From positions 930,001 to 994,000 of the forward strand of contig JALUTQ010000033.1 in NCBI GenBank assembly GCA_032718865.1: a stretch of DNA of 64,000 bases. The letters run 5' to 3'. This document shows positions 21,803 through 31,300 of this stretch, piece by piece. This stretch comes from Tilletia caries. Taxonomy: Eukaryota > Basidiomycota > Exobasidiomycetes > Tilletiales > Tilletiaceae. Every line of letters begins with the position of its first letter. Positions within the stretch are counted from its first letter, which is position 1. The notes below the pieces were generated by a model. The model was not told the DNA's origin, did no database searches, and saw only the letters and a program-made list of their open reading frames with translations. The position numbers and the translations under genes are program-made.

Positions 21803-23893
21803 TTGGACGGGCACCGGCAACAACCGACCCCCCCCCCCGATCGTGGTGGCGGCGCGGATATGTTGACAGGACTCCTGCCTCATCCATGGGCAGCGAGTCT
21901 CGCGGTTGCACGTACGGCACGTACCCCCGTGCTGCAGCACCCCCCTCACATCAGGACGCGTGAGGATGCGGACTTTACGCCGGAACAGGTCCAGAACAAA
22001 CGCTCGACTGCAGAGTCGACGACTGCGGAAACGGAGAGTGGCGGCGTGGCGACGGGGACGTCCACGTCACAGGATCCGGCAAGACCGATCAAACCGGTTC
22101 GGCAGGCAGCCCTGCAAGCCTCAGCGCGGCTTACCAAAGAAGCGCAGGCAAAGGCGCTCGGTCTTGGTGCCAGCGGACGTACCTCCGGACTGCTCGGCGC
22201 CTCTCTCGGGATCGCAGGTCGCAAAACCTCAGCGGACGCCAGTCCATCGGTGGACACCTCCTCAGCGGATCGGGAGGCCGACGCCATGGACCAGGACACG
22301 GACGAAACGGCAAACGGTGCGGAAGTAGGCATCTTGCCCAAGGATCAAGACCTGGCGATGATCGAGGCGACGCAGCAGCGTCAGCAGAAGAAGGCCGCGG
22401 ACATGGCCGAACTCTGCCGCGTCATCGACAAGGCATGCATTAGCGGCGCCGTGATGGAGACAGGCGCCGAGTTGCTCAGAGCCGCGCTCGCAATAGCGCT
22501 CCGACACGGCGAGCTGGGTCCCAGTGGCCCTCCCGTCGCAGCGGCACTCATTGATAACGTGCGATCGTACCCAGTCGATAAGCCTCATAAGTACCAGCGG
22601 AAGACTGCCTCGGCGGAGAAGAGGCCGGAGACCTCGACTCTGACCGCTCGGCAGACCTCCGGAGGTGCAGCTGTCCCTCCTAGACAGATGGCGCCTGGTA
22701 GGCGCTGGGAAAACCTTTCTGGAATGCGAACGCTAGGAGGCGGAGCAGGCAGTGCGCAGGCGGCGGCTGCGAAGGGCGGGATGAAAGCTAGTGTGGTGAT
22801 GGTGACACTCACAGCTGGAAGTCCCTCTCATCAGATGGCAGCCCATCAGAGGAAGGAGGCGGTGAACATGGCTTTGGAGGCAAAGGAGGTGCCCCAGCAT
22901 GTACGCATGCTCTCCAGCGAACTCAATGGCAGCACCTTGAAGATCAAACCTGCACTGAACTGTAGTTTGGGAGAGCTCTTTCAATACAGGGATGTGATTC
23001 GGTCTGCATTGGATGCGGAGGAAGTCCATGATTCTAAGCAATGGGTGCGATATAAAGTGATGTTTGTGCCATTGGAAGCTGCGGGGTTGGCGCTTTCAAC
23101 CACCATCATCAAAGCCGGAATCGAGGAGAGCATCGGCGCCAAACTGGTCCGCGCTCCTCACCGCTTGCGACACGGAACGGGCGCGGAGGACGAGCTGTGG
23201 AACCATGTCCAGTTCGCCGTCCTGGAGGAGGACAAGGTTCGTCGCCCTCGCGCAGTGGCGATCGCTGGGGTCGAGTACCAGGTGACTGAGTTTGTGGACA
23301 AGAGGCGCAAAAGTCCATGCTCACGTTGCCTTGGTTTCCACAAACCGTTTGCTACAGGCTGCCACAATCCGGCACGTTGCGAACACTGCGGCTCGGAGGC
23401 CCACAAGACGGAAGACCACACGTGCAAGCACTGCGCTGGGCATGGCGCTCGGACCTGCCCGCCCGTCTGCGCGAACTGCAACGGCCCGCACCGCGCGGAC
23501 GACCAGTCCTGCAAGCTCGCGCCGCGGATGAACAAGCACGCGAGGTGCTGGCTGGTTCCCTCCCATGGCCAGGCAAAAGCGGTCCGGAACCAAGGCCGAA
23601 TCGACCACCAGAAGGCGGTTCAGGCCCTGGCTACGGAGCGGAAGGAGATCTCAGCTAGTTCGGCGGCAGCAGCTGGAGACAAGGGCGACGACGACGCAGG
23701 TGTGGGGTCTTCCATGGATATGGAGGTGACCCCCCCCTGGAAGCGCATAAAATGTGTCCTAATGGACACAGCGGTGCGGGTGTTGTGCCGAGCACCCACG
23801 ACAGACCGGCTTCTGACAAGAAGCGCGGACGAGGCGGCGTCAAGCACCGGAAGAAGTGGTCTCAAAACATCACTGTCTTGCAGGCCAATGTAG
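21803..23893 (+). CDS. LINE ORF1, gag-like protein with zinc knuckles
   Basis: About 696 residues from the ATG at 21803. A second ATG at 21772 lies in another frame that runs only to 21963. A C11 run at 21828-21838 lies in the overlap, so the true start is uncertain. The first 200 residues are Ala/Thr/Ser-rich and disordered, followed by a helical region around AALIDNVRSYPVDK and a folded part with HQRKEAVNMALEAKEV. The C-terminal third carries three or four Cys/His knuckles of type CX2CX3-4HX6C (CSRCLGFHKPFATGC, CEHCGSEAHKTEDHTC, CANCNGPHRADDQSC). Known role: an RNA-binding chaperone of the retrotransposition particle. The last 50 codons overlap the endonuclease frame. Confidence 0.8.
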   Translation: MDGHRQQPTPPPDRGGGADMLTGLLPHPWAASLAVARTARTPVLQHPPHIRTREDADFTPEQVQNKRSTAESTTAETESGGVATGTSTSQDPARPIKPVRQAALQASARLTKEAQAKALGLGASGRTSGLLGASLGIAGRKTSADASPSVDTSSADREADAMDQDTDETANGAEVGILPKDQDLAMIEATQQRQQKKAADMAELCRVIDKACISGAVMETGAELLRAALAIALRHGELGPSGPPVAAALIDNVRSYPVDKPHKYQRKTASAEKRPETSTLTARQTSGGAAVPPRQMAPGRRWENLSGMRTLGGGAGSAQAAAAKGGMKASVVMVTLTAGSPSHQMAAHQRKEAVNMALEAKEVPQHVRMLSSELNGSTLKIKPALNCSLGELFQYRDVIRSALDAEEVHDSKQWVRYKVMFVPLEAAGLALSTTIIKAGIEESIGAKLVRAPHRLRHGTGAEDELWNHVQFAVLEEDKVRRPRAVAIAGVEYQVTEFVDKRRKSPCSRCLGFHKPFATGCHNPARCEHCGSEAHKTEDHTCKHCAGHGARTCPPVCANCNGPHRADDQSCKLAPRMNKHARCWLVPSHGQAKAVRNQGRIDHQKAVQALATERKEISASSAAAAGDKGDDDAGVGSSMDMEVTPPWKRIKCVLMDTAVRVLCRAPTTDRLLTRSADEAASSTGRSGLKTSLSCRPM

Positions 23894-24639
23894 GCAAAGG
23901 GGAGAGGAGCACAGAGGCGGCGCTCCATACGGCGGACCTGCTGGGAGCAGATGTGGTGCTGCTGCAGGAGCCAAGAGTGTGGAGGAGTGAGGAGCGAGGT
24001 GAGTGGGTACCTCGCTCGTGGCTCAACTACGAAGCGATTTTACCCGAGGGTCGAAAGGGAGTCGACTCGCCTCGGGTAATCACATACGTGCGGCGCAACC
24101 ACCCACGGCTGCGGTTTGTTACGATGCAGCACGCGCTGCCCGAATCAACCGCGGACCTGCTGGTGGTGGACGCACTCGGCGTACGAGGAGGTCGCCTGCG
24201 GATAGTCAATGTCTACAACGCGCCAACGGGGGGCAACTCGCTGCGGCAAGGAGACGGAATCCGGGCGCTCTCGACAGCGTCTCTTGACGCGCGGCAAGTG
24301 CCGACAGTCGTTGCGGGGGACTTCAACGCATTCCACACCGACTGGAGCACGGAGGCAACGTCGAACAAGCGCGGCGCAAGCGGCATCAAACTGAAGAGCT
24401 GGGCTATGGCAGGTGCGTGGCAGCTTGGCTTGGAGGTAGGGACGGTCACGCGCAGAGGATCGGCAGGCGAACAAGACAGTGCGATCGATCTGGTATTCAA
24501 GTCCAAGGCCCTGACCGACAGCGGATGGGAGGCTCGGTCCTCGGCAAGAATCGACCTCGCAACGGGCTCGGACCACTACCCAGTGGTCACCGTCCTTCGC
24601 CCCAGCCACTCGAACCCCTTTCCGAGCAGCGGCCTTTGA
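23752..24639 (+). CDS. LINE ORF2 endonuclease domain (APE type)
   Basis: This frame lies one step back relative to ORF1 and is open across a C8 run at 23730-23737. It has an ATG at 23752, inside ORF1. Motifs of the exonuclease-endonuclease-phosphatase fold appear in order: ITVLQANVGKG, ADVVLLQEPRV, RLRIVNVYNAP, VVAGDFNAFHTDWS and the terminal GSDHYPVVT. Catalytic-type Glu (LQEP), Asp/Asn (GDFN) and His (SDH) are all present. Known role: nicking the target DNA to prime reverse transcription. The frame ends at a TGA shortly after SDHYP, and the polypeptide clearly continues in another frame, so this domain is cut off from RT unless a second frame change occurs. Confidence 0.82.
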   Translation: MCPNGHSGAGVVPSTHDRPASDKKRGRGGVKHRKKWSQNITVLQANVGKGERSTEAALHTADLLGADVVLLQEPRVWRSEERGEWVPRSWLNYEAILPEGRKGVDSPRVITYVRRNHPRLRFVTMQHALPESTADLLVVDALGVRGGRLRIVNVYNAPTGGNSLRQGDGIRALSTASLDARQVPTVVAGDFNAFHTDWSTEATSNKRGASGIKLKSWAMAGAWQLGLEVGTVTRRGSAGEQDSAIDLVFKSKALTDSGWEARSSARIDLATGSDHYPVVTVLRPSHSNPFPSSGL

Positions 24640-27600
24640 ACTTCAAGCGAACGAACTGGGAGCGCTTCACAGCAGCGATCGGAGATCGGCAGGGCGAGCT
24701 CGACGCATCTATGCGCGCGCTCTTGAATGCGAGGACAGAAACAGAGGCGCAGGAGTCTTTGGATGCGGCCTTTGAGGAGCTGCAGCGGCTGCTCACCAGC
24801 TGCCTCGAGGCCTCCACCCCCAGATGCAAAGGCTCCAGTGCTGGATGTCAATTTTGGGATGCGGAGTGCGATGAGAAACTCGACGCGATGCGACGGGCGG
24901 AGTTGGAACTCGCACAGGCGAGAGCAGAAGGTGTTGGAGAGGGTCCGACGAGGAATCTACGTGAGTCGTCGAAGGCTGACTTTGAACATCAGCTGACGAC
25001 GAGCAAACGAGCTTTCTTTGATGAGCGCATTAATGCGCTCAGCGGAAACAGTATATTTGCGGCCATGAAGTGGAGCTCTGGCGGAAAACGGCGCGACACA
25101 AGTCCTCCTCTGATCGGTGAGGATGGAGTTGCTCGCGTGACTGGGGCGGAAAAAATGGCGCTGTTGCGTGAGGTGCTGCTCGCACCCCCTGCTCCAACCC
25201 ACAAGCAGCTTCCCGACCTCCACTTGCGGTCAACACGAACTTTGCCCGACACTGACCTTCGGAAGGAGGAGCTTCGGGAGGCCGTCTTCGGACAGGCGCA
25301 GGACAAAGCTGCCGGTCCGGACAACATCCCTTTCCGCGCTCTGCGCGCGGTATGGCCAGTCCTCGAAGAGCGGCTGCTCGTCCTCTTTGGTCGTGCTTTG
25401 GCGATTGGATGGCACCCGCCGCCTTTCCGGAAGGCAACTCTGGTGGTACTCCAGAAGGCGGGGAAGAGGGACCTGACAAAGCCCCGGTCCTACAGGCTCA
25501 TTGCGCTGTTGCCGACGTTGGGCAAGGTGCTGGAAAAGGTGGTTGCGGTACGACTGGCGAAGTTGGGTCTGGAGAAGGGATGGATTGCGGAGGAGCAGTT
25601 TGGGAGTGTCCCTGGGCGGTCAACATCGGACGCAGCCCTCACATTGGTTCACGATGTGGAGGCGGGGTGGACGCACGCGAAGCCTTTGACGACTTCTGCG
25701 CTCACCTTCGACGTCCAAGGTGCGTATGATGCGGTCCATTACATTCTGCTGATTTGCCATCTCTATGAGCAGGGTGTCCCTCTGCATCTGCTTCGGTGGA
25801 TCTTGTCGTTCCTTCTGGAACGACTGGCAGGGATGAGGCTGGATGGCGAGGAGGGGGAAATGCAGGCGGTCAATGTTGGGATTCCGCAGGGCTCACCAGT
25901 CTCTCCCATTCTCTACATCCTCTTTGTTGCCCCTCTCCACAGGTTGTTTGGGCCAGCAGCGACGGACAGGGATCTTCACCGAGTGCGGCTGATCAGCTAC
26001 GTGGACGACAACCTCCTCTATGTGGCATCAAACAATGCGGATCAGAACGCTCGCATCTTGCGGAAGGCGTACAATGAGGCGCACAGGTGGGCCGTGGCGA
26101 ACGGACTACGTTACGATGCGGAGAAGAAGGACTTCATCGAGTTCGTAGCGCCCCGGACCTCCTCTGCAGTGGCAGGGAAAATCGAGCTGCGGGATGGCAC
26201 CGTGGAAGCCGTGGAGAAGATGGGCAGCTTTCGGTGGCTCGGGGTGCATTTTGACGCACAGTTACGGTTCAAGCAGCATGTTGGAATCATTGCTGCATCG
26301 GCAAAGCAAGCGGCGTGGGGGATGGCAATGCTCATGAATACGCAGAAGGGCATGCGGGTTTCGGATTCCCGTCGTTTGTACATTGCGTGCATCCAATCGA
26401 GGTTGACGTATGCGGCCGCGGTATGGTGGAGAGGAATGGAGAGAGAGGAACCTGGTCGCCCACACACGCGGCGGCGTCGAGGGTCTGACGGCCGACTTCA
26501 GATTCCACCACCAGATGCCGACACAACCAAGAAGAACCCGGAGTCTCTGGCAAATGCCAAGCGGTTGGAGTCCGCGCAGCATGCGGCCTTGCTGCGTGCC
26601 TTTCCGGCATTCAGGACCACCTCGCAGTCATCTCTGCAAGTGGAAGCGGCCTGTCCCCCGATGCGCTTGGTGTTGGATCACTGCTTGGACCGAGCAGCTC
26701 TCCGAATTGCGGGCATGGACCAGCACAACGCGATGCGGGCGCGGGTGACCATCGAGGCGTCAAACGCAAGCGCCATTCTCCCTTCCACAGGCACGAGCAG
26801 AGCGACACCACCACCAGTCGCGTTCGACGACAGTCGGAAAGCTGTGACCCGTCCCTTCAGCACCCGGCTCACAGCACTTGCGCGAAGAGTACCGAGGAAC
26901 ATCGAGCCTGCCACAAGCAGTATGCAGGAAGGCTCAGCGGGAGCACTTGGCAACCATCCGCAGGTCTACATTGAAGGCCGCGCCGATTGGAAGCTGCCTG
27001 GAGCTGGACAGGTGCTGGAGAGGACCGGGGACAGCAGCTCCATCGAAATCTACACCGATGGATCGCAGCTGGACGACGGCTCCCGAATCTCCGGCGCGGG
27101 ATGGGTCATTTATCAAGAAGGCCAAGTCCTGGAGCGAAATCATCAATGCACGGGTCAATTCTGCGAAGTGTTCGATGCGGAAGCGGTTGCCCTCATGCAT
27201 GGCACTGTGCGGGGCATCACTCTGGCGTCCCAACTCAATGCGAAGGAAATCACGGTTTATACGGACAACCAATCGGTCCTACAGTCTCTGCGATCCATGT
27301 CCTCAAGATCCAGCACACAGGTGTTTGCGGTCCTCTCCCTGCTGCTTCAGACCTATCTGGACGGGAATTCGGACTGCCGGGTCGCCTTTCGTTGGGTGCG
27401 AGGACACACGGATGTTCCAGGAAATGAAGCGGCGGATCATGAGGCCAAGATGGGGGCGGAAGATGGCTGCTTCCAGGCACCAGGGGCTCTCCCGGCAATG
27501 GGTAAATTTGCAGCGGCAGCACGGATCAGCCGCGAGAGGCTGCAGTCTGCTTGGCAGGAGCAGTGGAAACGGGCCCGAGAAAAGAAGGAACGGAGCAATA

Positions 27601-28112
27601 CCCCTCTGCCGATCTACCTGCAGTCCCGCACCGACCCACCTATCCTCCGGGCAACGCGACTTCACGCATCGTTAAAGCGGCGGGAATACGCGCTGATCCT
27701 GCAGCTGCGGACGGGCCATGGGGATTTCAGCGAGTATCACGGGCGATTTCACCATGAGGAAGCGAGGACGACATGCATCTGCGGAGAAGCATTCGCTCGG
27801 CTTCATCCCCTTCAATGCACGGCCTTCGCACACCATTCGCCTCTCCTTCAAGACAAGCACGGGGTGCCCCTCGGAGTTGCCGAGCTGCTCGGCAGTGAGC
27901 TCGGTGCGCATCAGCTGGTCCAGTATGCGCGTGCCTCAAAAGCATTCTCAGCGAACCGGACCCGGGTGACCCTTGAGGCGCAAGCCTCACAAGCACTCGG
28001 TCATCTTCAAGCCTCCATGACTATGCCCTCTTTCTCTTATCATTATTCTTCTCTCTTCTCACCATTTCCGCTGCCCCCACCAGTAAAGGCCAGCTGCTAT
28101 CAGCCTTCCTGA
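24600..28112 (+). CDS. LINE ORF2 reverse transcriptase and RNase H part
   Basis: This frame takes over near 24600 with LNFKRTNWERF, the usual start of the pre-RT region. RT motifs follow: PRSYRLIALLPTLGKVLEK, the FGSVPGRST segment, motif A LTFDVQGAYDAV, motif B GIPQGSPVSPILY and motif C YVDDNLLYV (the catalytic aspartates are present). RNase H shows the full acidic set: IYTDGSQ, FDAEAVAL, VYTDNQSVL and GHTDVPGNEAADHEAK. A CICGEAFARLHPLQC-type Cys/His motif lies near the end. Stop at 28110-28112. No internal stop is seen in about 1,170 codons. Confidence 0.88.
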   Translation, partial: PQPLEPLSEQRPLNFKRTNWERFTAAIGDRQGELDASMRALLNARTETEAQESLDAAFEELQRLLTSCLEASTPRCKGSSAGCQFWDAECDEKLDAMRRAELELAQARAEGVGEGPTRNLRESSKADFEHQLTTSKRAFFDERINALSGNSIFAAMKWSSGGKRRDTSPPLIGEDGVARVTGAEKMALLREVLLAPPAPTHKQLPDLHLRSTRTLPDTDLRKEELREAVFGQAQDKAAGPDNIPFRALRAVWPVLEERLLVLFGRALAIGWHPPPFRKATLVVLQKAGKRDLTKPRSYRLIALLPTLGKVLEKVVAVRLAKLGLEKGWIAEEQFGSVPGRSTSDAALTLVHDVEAGWTHAKPLTTSALTFDVQGAYDAVHYILLICHLYEQGVPLHLLRWILSFLLERLAGMRLDGEEGEMQAVNVGIPQGSPVSPILYILFVAPLHRLFGPAATDRDLHRVRLISYVDDNLLYVASNNADQNARILRKAYNEAHRWAVANGLRYDAEKKDFIEFVAPRTSSAVAGKIELRDGTVEAVEKMGSFRWLGVHFDAQLRFKQHVGIIAASAKQAAWGMAMLMNTQKGMRVSDSRRLYIACIQSRLTYAAAVWWRGMEREEPGRPHTRRRRGSDGRLQIPPPDADTTKKNPESLANAKRLESAQHAALLRAFPAFRTTSQSSLQVEAACPPMRLVLDHCLDRAALRIAGMDQHNAMRARVTIEASNASAILPSTGTSRATPPPVAFDDSRKAVTRPFSTRLTALARRVPRNIEPATSSMQEGSAGALGNHPQVYIEGRADWKLPGAGQVLERTGDSSSIEIYTDGSQLDDGSRISGAGWVIYQEGQVLERNHQCTGQFCEVFDAEAVALMHGTVRGITLASQLNAKEITVYTDNQSVLQSLRSMSSRSSTQVFAVLSLLLQTYLDGNSDCRVAFRWVRGHTDVPGNEAADHEAKMGAEDGCFQAPGALPAMGKFAAAARISRERLQSAWQEQWKRAREKKERSNTPLPIYLQSRTDPPILRATRLHASLKRREYALILQLRTGHGDFSEYHGRFHHEEARTTCICGEAFARLHPLQCTAFAHHSPLLQDKHGVPLGVAELLGSELGAHQLVQYARASKAFSANRTRVTLEAQASQALGHLQASMTMPSFSYHYSSLFSPFPLPPPVKASCYQPS

Positions 28113-28275
28113 GGACTTGGCTGGGTATTTGCACTACCCGGTCTCGTTTCCACGCGATCCCCCTTTCTTTCTGCGGCGTATGATGTACTAGTGACTTTCG
28201 CGTCTTCGGATGCGGGCCATATGGCGTGCAGATTCTTTGCCGTCGACGGTCTAATAAACAACCATCATCATCATC

Positions 28276-28332
28276 CCTCACTCACTTCCTACTACTAATA
28301 CTGAGTGAGTAGTGACTTCCTGACACTGACAG
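28276..28332. other. Short leader between LINE tail and paladin-like gene
   Basis: Only 45 bp lie between the second CCTCACTCACTT copy and the ATG at 28333. It ends in CTGACACTGACAG just before the ATG, resembling a branch point plus acceptor. Confidence 0.4.
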
Positions 28333-31300
28333 ATGAGGATGAGCTCCAGCTGCGGCGCAACAATGGCGCTGCCCGACCAGGCCTCGCTCGTCCGCAGACG
28401 CACAGGCTCCGTGCTGACCCGCGGCCTCGTGCTCAAGTCAGACCACCCCAACGTGCCTCTCCCACAGCTCCGCCCACGCATCACTCCCTCCAACACAGAC
28501 ATCTTCAACCTCCAGGGCGCCCACAACTTCAGAGCAGCAGCCGGCGGCCTCGGCGTCTATGGCACCGCACAGCCCACTGTCGGCGGCCTCAGGACCATCC
28601 TCGCTCTTCTTGGCTGTCGTCCGCTGGCCTCACCAGCAACAGCCTCGTCGGTCGATCCAATCGCACGCCGTCGCTCCAGTGCAGCCACAGCCACGGCCAC
28701 CGAGGGATCAACGCATCACTACCAGAACACCTGCATCTGGGTATGCACACGCGAAGAACCCGTCATCTACGTCTCCGGCCGCCCCTTCGTTCTGCGCGAA
28801 GCCAGCGCACCCACAGAGACATTCGGCCTCTCCACCCGCGCAAGCAATCTCGAGTCCATCGAACGACGCCTCCGCGCTGATATCCTCAACGAGGCAGAGC
28901 GCAATGGCGGTCTTGTCCTCGTCCATGAGGAGGACTCCCTCGCTCCTCATCCCTCGGTTGCCGCACTAGCTGGAGCTGGTAAGGACACCAACAACGCCTC
29001 CCGCTCCAACACAGCAAACCCACCTCCTGCGTCCTCCTCCTCCTCCTCCTCCGGCACCAGCACCGCCCAACCCAGCACCACCTCCCCCATCCGCCTCACC
29101 CCAACCTGGATCGCAGTCGACGAAACAACCGTGCAAACCCCGCGCCAGGTCTGGGACCAAATCCGTCTCGCAGGCTGGCGCGTATCCTACCACCGCATCC
29201 CCATCGCAAACGAGCAGGCCATCGAGAACAACTACCTGGACGCCTACACCGAGCTCCTGCGCGGGTGTGATCCGCTCACCACCAGCGTCGTCGCCAATTG
29301 TGGAGTCGGGTATGTGAGGACTACGTTTGCGATGTGTGCGGCGCTTATTGTTAGGAGGAGACAGATGATGCTTAGGGGGAACCCGGACCCGCTGCTCCCG
29401 AACACCCCGAACGCGGGCGACGAGCGCGGCCGAGCGAGCAGTCCGCAGCTCAACAGCAACAATACACGTAGTCGCAGTGTGGACCCGCACTCCCTGAACG
29501 CAGGCGGAGGAGGGGGAGGCGGAGGTGTCGCACGCTCCCTCCAACTCGCATCCGCACAACAGGCACACGACGTCTCCATCCTCAAACTCCTCCACGTCCT
29601 CTCCACCACACCCGCACCCACGCCATCGGCCTCCTTCACCTTTGGCGGAGCGCCCTCGGCTTCTGTTGGCGCGGGGGGTGCGGGTGGGCGTGCGGGTGTG
29701 CAGGCTGGCGGTGGGAGCTCGGCGTTGCATCCTGCTGTGCTGATCCCGACCCTCATCTCCCATCCGCCGCTTTTGGATGCCCTTCGCGCGGCCAATGCGG
29801 GAGATTATGGTGTCGTCCGCCAACTCCTCGGTCTTCTCGATGATAACAACAACAAGCCGGACGCCAATGCCGAACCCAACGATTCAATTGGAGGAACAGG
29901 AGGAGGAGTGGGCAGTAAAGACATCGTAGATTGGGCCATCGACTCCTGCGACCAAGTCCTCAACCTGCGCGAGGCCATCCTCCAAGAACGACTCCGGTAC
30001 GCAGTAGGCGACTCGTCCACCACCCCCAACCCCAACTCTACCCCCGCATCCAGCACGACTCCCAGCACATCATCAACAGGATCAACAGCGCATCTCCACC
30101 GCGCCTCCAAACAGCTCGAGAAGTACCTCTTCCTCCTCGCTTTCGCATCGTACGTCTCTGGATCCCTCTCCGCTCGATTCGAGTACCGCTTTGCGGACTG
30201 GCTTCGCGATCGGCGGGAGATTTGGGGGATGATTGGACGGATGAGAGGCGCGGGTGCTGCGGCTTCGTCGTCGTCCTCCGGGGCGGGGGTGGGGCGGATG
30301 TTAGCTTTCTTCGACCCGATTGCAGATTTGAGCGCGCTTGTGGGGGGTAACGCCGGGTCCGCTTTGGGACTTCGACCAGCGGGCGCAGGATCCAACAACC
30401 AGCAAGTGGGCAGGTTCGGGGAGGGCACTCCCCTCGCTGGCGACGAGTTTGCGGAACATGTCGTCCGCTCGCGCGCGGGTGTCGTACTACGCCCCTTCAT
30501 GCTCCTCAAGAACGACATCTGGTTCTCCTTCGACGATAATGGAAACAATGATGCTGTCGACGGATCGTTGGAGAGTCGGAATGGTGGGCGTACCAGTAGC
30601 GGAGCGGGTGTGGTGCCGAGGACGATGATAGGGCCTAATGTGCGCGGGGCGGTCAATTTCAGGAGGGTCGGGGAGAGTCATGTCTTTGCGACGGGCCAGC
30701 CTACGGTCGAGGGTATCATCGGAGCCGTGCATGCCGTCTTTGAGATGCTGCTCGCGTCCGAGGGACAACATCAGCAGCAGCAGCAGAAAGAGCTCAAACG
30801 GATCACCTGGATCAACCTGCGCGAAGAACCACTGGTCTACATCGGTTCTCGCCCCTTCTGTCTCCGCCAATCCGCCAAGTCCCTCCGGAACATCAAGAAC
30901 TACAGCGGGATCTCCTGGCGCAGGCTGAACTTACTCGAAGATCGCCTAAAAGCGGACGTCCTTGCCGAGCTCCGGATGGGCGAGGGCAGTCTGTTGCTCC
31001 ATACCGAGCGGGAGGGCGGGGTCGTAGAGCCTGTTTGGGAGCAGGTGAGGGAGGAGGAGGTCATGACGGTACAGGAAGTGATGGACATGGTCCGTCGACG
31101 GTTCCTCTCCGACGACGACGAAGGCGAAGGTGAAGGTGAGGGGTTCAAGATCGAACTTGACTATCGCCGGATCCCCATCACGGCGGAGAAACCGCCCGAT
31201 CATTCGGAGGTGGCGCATATCTTGCGGACGGTGCTGCGTGCGCGGGTGGACCGCAACCCGGTCGTGCTGAATGATCAGCTGGGCAGGGGACGGAGCTCGA

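Larger units (their letters stand above)
21717..28275 (+). mobile_element. Non-LTR retrotransposon (LINE, Tad/I-like) with gag, APE endonuclease, RT and RNase H
   Basis: The order is a gag-like ORF with CCHC knuckles, an apurinic-type endonuclease, reverse transcriptase, RNase H and a C-terminal Cys/His motif, as in Tad1- and I-group LINEs (known). The 12-bp CCTCACTCACTT occurs at 21705-21716 and again at 28276-28287, directly after a short A/CAT-rich tail (AATAAACAACCATCATCATC). This is a candidate target-site duplication and sets the proposed limits, although the flank is low complexity. The protein is carried in three frames, each one step back from the last (21803 frame, 23752 frame, about 24600 frame). 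There is no stop inside any domain, so the copy is young or only lightly decayed. Confidence 0.85.
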
